Assembly: GCA_021158375.1 (NCBI GenBank) | Contig: JAGGUS010000105.1 | Coordinates: 1-5,815 of the forward strand | Source: Thermoprotei archaeon | Lineage (GTDB): Archaea > Thermoproteota > Thermoprotei > QMSL01 > B3-G16 | Length of the DNA: 5,815 nt | Direction of reading: 5' to 3' | Position numbers and translations under genes: made by a program | Shown: piece by piece, positions 1 through 4,431 of the stretch | How positions within the stretch are numbered: the stretch's first letter is position 1 | Layout of the letters: the number at the start of each line of letters is the position of its first letter | The notes under the pieces: model-generated | Told to the model about the DNA's origin: nothing | Seen by the model: the letters and a program-made list of their open reading frames with translations, nothing else | Database searches by the model: none

Positions 1-763
1 TATGCTCTTTGAAATGCTCATTTGGATCTTTCGTTATAGTATAAATCCAGTAGAGCGTGAATATGCCTACTGTGATTATGCTTAATACTATATATAGTAT
101 GGTATTCCTACTCGGTATTCTTCTTTCAAACTCTGGAATATAAGCCTCAGGTACTTTCTCATGCAATAACTTCGATAATATTGAATAAAGCCTAACCTCT
201 CGCCTCTCATGCTCATAGAAATCCCTATTGAGAAAATGATAAATGTATAGGATTATAGGAGGAAATACTATATAAAGTACGATCCATAATACTGCGTTCT
301 TTGCAATCTCCTCTTCCCTCATGTCATTAAGTATGTCTGTTAATCTTAGAAGGTGCTCTTCCTCGTAACCTTTAGTCCTAAGGTATGCAATCACATTATC
401 ATAAAGTCGATGTGTTCTTTTGAAATGATCATTCCTTCGCTTAATCCATCTGTAGAGTACATATAGCTCTAATACAAGCCCTATTATGCCTACAAGCACT
501 AGGATTAAAATACCCATAAAACTGAGTATATACATCGGTACTGGTCTAGTATAGTCCATTATTGTAAGCCTACACATCGGTGGAAGTACTACGAATCGCC
601 TCCTAACTAGGCTTTCTATAATAACCCTCGTAGTAGCTAATGTTATGACTGATACACCGATCATAATTGCGGGAAGATAAGGTAACCATAAAGGCATTAT
701 ATAATCGGTTTCTTCAGCCTCTTCTATTAGCTCTTGGATCCTAATAAGATAGGGGGATTTCAT
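1..763 (-). CDS. Multi-pass membrane protein with internal repeat, 3' end beyond the window
   Basis: An open frame reads leftward from ATG at 763 with no stop before the window edge, giving 254 residues without the C-terminus. The start is supported by GAGGTG at 774-769, five bases upstream. Four hydrophobic segments are visible, at about residues 22-49, 77-104, 157-178 and 221-243, separated by charged, probably cytoplasmic stretches. Residues 100-115 and 237-252 align without gaps: each has an LY..Y pattern at a membrane-segment end, then a K and the motif N-D/E-H-F-K. The protein therefore looks like two copies of a unit made of two membrane segments plus a charged tail. The second copy resembles small archaeal and bacterial membrane domains of the DUF4234 kind (from memory, not searched). 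No catalytic motif is visible and the function is unknown. It diverges from the zinc-ribbon gene at 844. I am confident it is a real gene, not of any role. Confidence 0.8.
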   Translation of the reverse strand, partial: MKSPYLIRIQELIEEAEETDYIMPLWLPYLPAIMIGVSVITLATTRVIIESLVRRRFVVLPPMCRLTIMDYTRPVPMYILSFMGILILVLVGIIGLVLELYVLYRWIKRRNDHFKRTHRLYDNVIAYLRTKGYEEEHLLRLTDILNDMREEEIAKNAVLWIVLYIVFPPIILYIYHFLNRDFYEHERREVRLYSILSKLLHEKVPEAYIPEFERRIPSRNTILYIVLSIITVGIFTLYWIYTITKDPNEHFKEH

Positions 764-843
764 TCATACACCTCGTAATCGCTGGTAATATTTTATCTAG
801 AGTTATAAAGAATTTAAAATTTCCGCCTTCTTTAATCACTACC
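764..843. promoter_or_regulatory. Shared divergent promoter region
   Basis: These 80 bp separate two divergent genes. On the plus strand a TATA-like TTTAAAAT at 813-820 lies about 26 bases before ATG 844, the usual archaeal TATA-to-start-site distance, so the zinc-ribbon transcript is probably leaderless. On the minus strand a TTTATAAC-like box around 810-802 would start transcription near 780 and give a short leader containing the GAGGTG site. The two TATA-like elements nearly overlap, so the two genes may compete for TBP/TFB. Assignment is by spacing and composition only. Confidence 0.5.
769..774 (-). promoter_or_regulatory. Ribosome binding site of the membrane protein gene
   Basis: GAGGTG on the minus strand matches the archaeal anti-Shine-Dalgarno sequence and sits five bases before ATG at 763. 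It decides this start over the out-of-frame ATG at 767. Confidence 0.7.
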
Positions 844-1044
844 ATGAATAAAAGTTCTAGTATGAGCAATAGGAAGAAATGCCCAGAATGTGGCGGTGAA
901 ATGAAGCTAATTGAAGATCTAGCGAAGAAGATGCCGCCGATGGTAAAGACATTTCTACCAAGTATAGCTCGTTTACTAAATAGGCTTGAAGTATATGTAT
1001 GTAAGAATTGCGGCTACATAAAGATGTATCTCCGAAAGGAATAG
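844..1044 (+). CDS. Small zinc-ribbon protein
   Basis: This encodes 66 residues with two CxxC knuckles: C13-P-E-C16 followed by GG, and C53-K-N-C56 followed by GY. They are separated by a 36-residue amphipathic stretch rich in Lys, Met and Leu. The arrangement is that of a four-cysteine zinc ribbon, which would bind one structural zinc and often mediates nucleic-acid or protein contacts. The ATG at 844 is preferred because a TATA-like box lies about 26 bases upstream, consistent with a leaderless message. An internal ATG at 862 would remove six residues and leave the zinc sites intact. No specific family is recognised. The protein is soluble with no membrane segment. The paired cysteines and promoter spacing argue for a real gene despite its size; an overlapping 83-codon frame on the other strand lacks such features. 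Confidence 0.7.
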   Translation: MNKSSSMSNRKKCPECGGEMKLIEDLAKKMPPMVKTFLPSIARLLNRLEVYVCKNCGYIKMYLRKE

Positions 1045-1120
1045 TAAATGGCCTTAAAAGATGATCTCCTATTGATCTCCTACGATTACATAACAGTAAT
1101 TGATGCAAAGTGTGTAATAC

Positions 1121-1185
1121 GCCACTAGAGAAAATAAATGGTCTGATCGTCGCGAGGTCATCATTTGATATCAGACTGGAGTGGC
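1121..1185. repeat. Two nested inverted repeats
   Basis: The outer arms are GCCACT at 1121-1126 and AGTGGC at 1180-1185, perfect complements. The inner arms are GTCTGAT at 1141-1147 and ATCAGAC at 1170-1176, also perfect and extendable by two G-U pairs. They are nested, so a transcript of either strand could fold into a two-tier hairpin with a 22-base apical loop and a lopsided internal loop (about 14 bases against 3). The structure lies upstream of the proposed purP TATA box, so it would not be in the purP leader. It could be an operator, the 3' end of the zinc-ribbon transcript, or an independent small RNA. The pairing is seen directly; any role is inference. Confidence 0.5.
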
Positions 1186-1210
1186 CTCTTCATTCCTACA
1201 TTAAGTTATG

Positions 1211-1225
1211 ATAAAGTTTAATTTA
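1211..1225 (+). promoter_or_regulatory. Probable TATA/BRE promoter of the purP pair
   Basis: The TATA-like TTTAATTTA at 1217-1225, preceded by purine-rich ATAAAG as a possible BRE, predicts a start site near 1245-1248 and a leader of only about 12-15 bases before ATG 1260. That leader contains a weak GTGAG element at 1252-1256. The call rests on spacing and composition. Confidence 0.45.
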
Positions 1226-1259
1226 AGTGTAAGCCTCAAATTCAAGTTAATGTGAGAAT

Positions 1260-2327
1260 ATGGATCGTAGTAAGGTGCATGAAATTATTGAGAACTATGA
1301 TCTAGATAGGATTAGCATAGCTACGTTGGGGAGCCATTCCGCATTACAGATACTTCATGGAGCCAAGCTTGAGGGTTTCACTACAGTACTCATTGTGGAG
1401 AGAAGACGCCTATGGTTTTACAATCAATTTCGTCACTTAATAGATCATACATTAGTAGTGGATTCATGGAGAGAAGTAGTAAGTAAAAATATTATGAATA
1501 GACTTCGTTCCATGAATTCTATACTGATACCTCATGGCAGTTTTGTAGAATATGTAGGTCTGGATAGAGCAGAGAGCATGGAAATCCCTATGTTTGGCTT
1601 GAGAGGATTACTTCGTATAGAGGCAGATCAGAGGAGGAAGATGAAGTTTTTAGCAGATGCGGGCATAAAGATTCCAAAAGAGTATTCTATCAACAATGTG
1701 GTTCCTCCGGTAATAGTAAAGTTCCCTGGCGCGAAAGGGGGTAAAGGATACTTCATAGCTAATAGTATCGAGGATGTTAAGAAGGGCATAGAGAGAGCCA
1801 TAAAGCAAGGCATAATACAAAATCCTGATGAGGCTCTGATACAGGAGTACATAGTAGGTGTTCCAGCATATTATCACTTCTTCTATAGTCCTGTTTTAGA
1901 TCGTCTTGAGCTATTAGGTGCTGATATAAGATATGAAAGCAATGTAGATGGTCTTAAGAGATTGCCAGCAGAAATATCCAAGTACATTAATCCTTCATTT
2001 GTAGTGGTGGGTAATATCCCATTAGTATTACGAGAAAGCCTTTTGCCTAAGATAATGGATTATGGCCTTAAATTCGTTAGAAAATCCAAAGAAGATCTGC
2101 CTCCCGGTATCATAGGGCCTTTCTGCTTGGAGAGTATAATAAGGGAGGATTGTGAGATAATAGTATTTGAATTCTCAGGGAGGATAGTAGCTGGAACGAA
2201 CATCTATGTAATGGGAAGCCCTTACTCGTGGCTTTACTGGGATGAGCCAATGAGTACTGGACGTAGGATTGCAAGGGAGATTAGAATGGCTATAGATAGG
2301 GGAATACTTGACCTTATATTAACGTAA
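1260..2327 (+). CDS. purP: FAICAR synthetase PurP (formate-AICAR ligase)
   Basis: PurP formylates AICAR to FAICAR using formate and ATP, replacing the folate-dependent bacterial step; in archaea PurO or another cyclohydrolase then makes IMP. The 355 residues match the usual family length. The N-terminal part has SHSALQILHGAK from residue 25 (His26 expected to contact AICAR) and PHGSFVEYVG at 91-100 (Ser94 likewise). The ATP-grasp part has an intact glycine-rich loop KFPGAKGGKGYF at 154-165, QEYIVG at 195-200, YHFFYSP at 205-211, LLGADIRYESNVDGLKRLPA from 218, and RESLLP at 258-263. The likely metal-binding strand FEFSGRIVAGTN is at 303-314, followed by GSPYS and the MSTGRRIAREIR tail. ATG 1260 places the conserved N-terminus correctly. 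Residue roles come from memory of the M. jannaschii enzyme. It leads a probable two-gene operon with the paralogue 43 bp downstream. Soluble and cytoplasmic. All recognised motifs are intact. Confidence 0.95.
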   Translation: MDRSKVHEIIENYDLDRISIATLGSHSALQILHGAKLEGFTTVLIVERRRLWFYNQFRHLIDHTLVVDSWREVVSKNIMNRLRSMNSILIPHGSFVEYVGLDRAESMEIPMFGLRGLLRIEADQRRKMKFLADAGIKIPKEYSINNVVPPVIVKFPGAKGGKGYFIANSIEDVKKGIERAIKQGIIQNPDEALIQEYIVGVPAYYHFFYSPVLDRLELLGADIRYESNVDGLKRLPAEISKYINPSFVVVGNIPLVLRESLLPKIMDYGLKFVRKSKEDLPPGIIGPFCLESIIREDCEIIVFEFSGRIVAGTNIYVMGSPYSWLYWDEPMSTGRRIAREIRMAIDRGILDLILT

Positions 2328-2359
2328 GTAATAATACGTCTTAACTCCGATAATTTTTA

Positions 2360-2364
2360 GGTGA
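2360..2364 (+). promoter_or_regulatory. Ribosome binding site that fixes a TTG start
   Basis: GGTGA at 2360-2364 lies six bases before TTG 2371. A GTG within it (2361) is in another frame and soon meets a stop, and the next in-frame ATG is not until 2398. The site therefore selects TTG as the start of the second purP-family gene. Confidence 0.7.
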
Positions 2365-2370
2365 CTATCC

Positions 2371-3810
2371 TTGAGTAAGGAGATATCACGAGAAGAAATG
2401 CAGGAATTAGCTCGCAGATATAAAAATCCGGTTCTTCTAATATTTGGTTCCCACTCCGCTATCGATGCATGGTATGGTGCTAGGAATTATGGCTTTAAGT
2501 CCGTAATATACACTACCAAGAGCAGAAGCATAATTTACATGCAAAATCCTATCGTTGGACTACCTAATGAGGATATAGAGGATCTTCCGGATATAGTAAG
2601 ACGGGATCTCATAGTAGCTTACGACGCTAAAGATATTATAAAGAAGAAGAACTGGAGAACGGCTCTTCTAATATTAGATAAATATACGGATATATTCAAG
2701 TATATAGATGATCTTTTAGAACTAGAACCTCTCCAGATACCAAACAGAGCATTTGCAACTTATCTCGGAGGCGATAGATACTTAAGTAAGATAGAGAGGG
2801 AATTCCCCATCCCTATAGTCGGATCTAGGAAGCTCCTTAAAGTAGAAAATAAAGGCGTTGAAAGGGACTACTATTGGTTTGCGCGCAAGGCCGGGATACC
2901 CATACCCAAAACATACGAGTTTGAAGTAACTCCTACTGGTATCCATTTTAAAGAGCCTATAGATGAGCCCCTCGTATTGAAAGCAGAGAATCCTAGAAGG
3001 AAGTTTGAAAGGGAGTTTATATTTGCTGCAGACTCTCAAGACCTTGAAGAGAAAGTGGAGAAGGAAATGGAAAAGGGCAACTTGAATCAAGAAGTATTAC
3101 GGAGAGCCACAGTAGAGCAATTAGTCCTAGGCCCTCAAGCCAATTTTAATTTCTTCTTTTCACCGCTTAATGCATTAAGTGAATGGGGTGATCTTGACGA
3201 CGAATTCGCCAGAATACATAACTTGAGCTTAGAGGAGGCTAGAGTATGTCTTGCTAATGAATTACTTTCGATAGATGAGAGAAGGGAGACAATATTCGAT
3301 GGCATTCGTAGATTACCTGCTGATGTGCAGATAAAACTCCTTAAGAAAATAGTTCCATCCTTTGAAGTGACCTTCCATGCAATACTTAGTGTAAGGGAAT
3401 CGCTCTTAAAGGAGGTATTAAGGTGTGCGGATGCGTTCTTATTAGTCACTAGAGAATACGAACCACCAGGGATAATAGGGGCTTGGGCATTTCAAGTAGT
3501 TATAACATGGGATCGCGTTGATAAGTATGGACTCAGGCCTACTATAAAAATGGACGTCAGTATAGGAACAGAGGTAAAGACCCCCGAGAGCTACGGTCTA
3601 TTCGATACAGGCGGAAAGGAAGTATATGCACATATCCCTGTTATGCATGATATCGCCTTTAGGCATGGCGGTGGTACGAACGTACATATAGGTATTGGAG
3701 GTCAATATTCCAATGCTAAGTATAACAGAAGGATGAGTACAGGTGAGAGAATAGCATTAGAGGTCAGGAGAGCCCTTAAGAAAGGAAAACTAGACTTAAT
3801 AGTGACTTAG
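2371..3810 (+). CDS. Diverged PurP-family (formate-AICAR ligase-like) paralogue
   Basis: This 479-residue protein is homologous to the preceding PurP along its whole length: GSHSAIDAWYGA from residue 26, AGIPIPK at 174-180, NFFFSP at 260-265, FDGIRRLPA at 309-317, VRESLL at 341-346, PPGIIGAWAFQ from 365, HGGGTNVHIG at 432-441 and RRMSTGERIALEVRRA from 453. It is about 125 residues longer. Clear insertions lie at about 266-295 (acidic, helical) and about 384-420. The ATP-grasp glycine loop is replaced by the charged ENPRRKFERE at 206-215. The PHGSF substrate motif reads PNRAF at 124-128, so the expected AICAR-contacting Ser is Ala. The acid-plus-Asn metal strand is kept as D428 and N437. TTG 2371 is the start because of GGTGA six bases upstream. 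Databases commonly label such proteins as ligase family members. Possible roles are a second AICAR formylation enzyme, a ligase for another nucleotide, or a partner subunit of PurP. Family membership is secure; activity is not. Confidence 0.88.
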   Translation: MSKEISREEMQELARRYKNPVLLIFGSHSAIDAWYGARNYGFKSVIYTTKSRSIIYMQNPIVGLPNEDIEDLPDIVRRDLIVAYDAKDIIKKKNWRTALLILDKYTDIFKYIDDLLELEPLQIPNRAFATYLGGDRYLSKIEREFPIPIVGSRKLLKVENKGVERDYYWFARKAGIPIPKTYEFEVTPTGIHFKEPIDEPLVLKAENPRRKFEREFIFAADSQDLEEKVEKEMEKGNLNQEVLRRATVEQLVLGPQANFNFFFSPLNALSEWGDLDDEFARIHNLSLEEARVCLANELLSIDERRETIFDGIRRLPADVQIKLLKKIVPSFEVTFHAILSVRESLLKEVLRCADAFLLVTREYEPPGIIGAWAFQVVITWDRVDKYGLRPTIKMDVSIGTEVKTPESYGLFDTGGKEVYAHIPVMHDIAFRHGGGTNVHIGIGGQYSNAKYNRRMSTGERIALEVRRALKKGKLDLIVT

Positions 3811-3854
3811 TGCTTTATTTTATCCACATCCCTTTTTCTTCAAGGTTCTTTTTA
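3811..3854 (+). terminator. Possible T-rich terminator of the purP pair
   Basis: Directly after the TAG at 3810 the plus strand has successive T-rich runs (CTTTATTTTA, CCCTTTTTCTT, TTCTTTTTATG) without a hairpin, the form archaeal terminators usually take. They lie inside the 3' end of the convergent gene, so they also encode Lys-rich residues there. A pyrimidine-rich tract on the minus strand near 3790-3773 could do the same for that transcript. Confidence 0.35.
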
Positions 3855-4411
3855 TGTCTTTTAGCCACATCTAGGGCGTACTCTATGAAGTCTCTAGCTC
3901 TAGAAAAAGGCCCATTGAGCTCGCTATTCCATTCATTAACAAGATTCCTGTATAGATCTAACTCTATTAGCCTAACTCTTGCTAATCTAGTTAAAGAATT
4001 AACTATATCTCTATCTACAGGTTTATTATCTAGTATAATGCCAGGGCATTCATTTATAGCTTTTTCATTGATGCTTATCTTTATAGTCCCGTCTTTCTGG
4101 ACTATATACACGAATGGATAAAATCTACACGTGAGCGGCTTATATTCGTGAACTGAGCATCTTCCATCATCAGTTAGGAATATACAGGAATTACTTCCTT
4201 TCTTTTCTCTGAGCGCTAAATAATATTCTCCTCTCCTTAACTTAATTTTAGGGAACTTCTTGCTATGATAGATTTTTGCATTTTTGAGCTCAATTGCATT
4301 AGAGACTTCTACATTACCATATATGACTAACCTTAACATATCTAAATGAGTTATTGGAATCCAGTATCTAGTACAGCAGTAGCCACACATCTTGCACTTA
4401 AAGCTTACCAT
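3815..4411 (-). CDS. YkgJ-family cysteine-cluster protein
   Basis: The ATG at 4411 gives 198 residues. The N-terminus has C6-KM-C9-GY-C12-C13, the CxxCxxCC signature of YkgJ-type proteins (putative zinc/iron-chelating domain). Further family features are C76-IFLTDDGR-C85-SVHEYKPLT-C95-RFYPF and C122-PG. Eight cysteines could hold an iron-sulfur cluster or zinc; the biochemical role of the family is not established. The C-terminal third, about residues 130-198, is charged and helical with a Lys-rich tail. There is no signal peptide, so it is probably cytoplasmic. A TTG at 4420 would add three residues; ATG 4411 is preferred because an AGGTTGAT-like element precedes it at a usable distance. The gene starts about 20 bases after the stop of the hydrolase gene, indicating co-transcription, and ends 4 bp from the convergent purP-family gene. 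Confidence 0.87.
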   Translation of the reverse strand: MVSFKCKMCGYCCTRYWIPITHLDMLRLVIYGNVEVSNAIELKNAKIYHSKKFPKIKLRRGEYYLALREKKGSNSCIFLTDDGRCSVHEYKPLTCRFYPFVYIVQKDGTIKISINEKAINECPGIILDNKPVDRDIVNSLTRLARVRLIELDLYRNLVNEWNSELNGPFSRARDFIEYALDVAKRHKKNLEEKGMWIK

Positions 4412-4431
4412 GGGGATCAACCTTTACATTT

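Larger units (their letters stand above)
1045..1259. other. Gene-free interval with nested inverted repeats and purP promoter
   Basis: This 215-bp interval holds no convincing reading frame on either strand. ATG at 1138 meets a stop two codons later. It contains the paired inverted repeats at 1121-1185 and the AT-rich promoter just before the first purP gene. No tRNA, terminator-grade T-tract or known riboswitch is recognised here. Confidence 0.6.

Noticed and set aside
857..1108. 83-codon frame on the minus strand opposite the zinc-ribbon gene
   Set aside because: It has no recognisable domain and lies antisense to a frame with paired CxxC motifs and a well-spaced promoter.
1110..1190. C/D-box or H/ACA guide RNA on either strand of the inverted-repeat region
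   Set aside because: The minus strand has an ATGATGA that could be a C box, but no correctly placed CTGA D box follows it. The ACA five bases after the outer stem is about 25 bases from the upper stem, too far for an H/ACA pocket.
2782..3449. Minus-strand frames of about 100 codons inside the PurP paralogue
   Set aside because: They overlap a full-length, motif-rich gene and have no family features; they are frame shadows.
3810..4121. 103-codon plus-strand frame opposite the YkgJ-like gene
   Set aside because: It is antisense to the conserved cysteine protein. Its hydrophobic look comes from the complement of Lys/Glu-rich codons.
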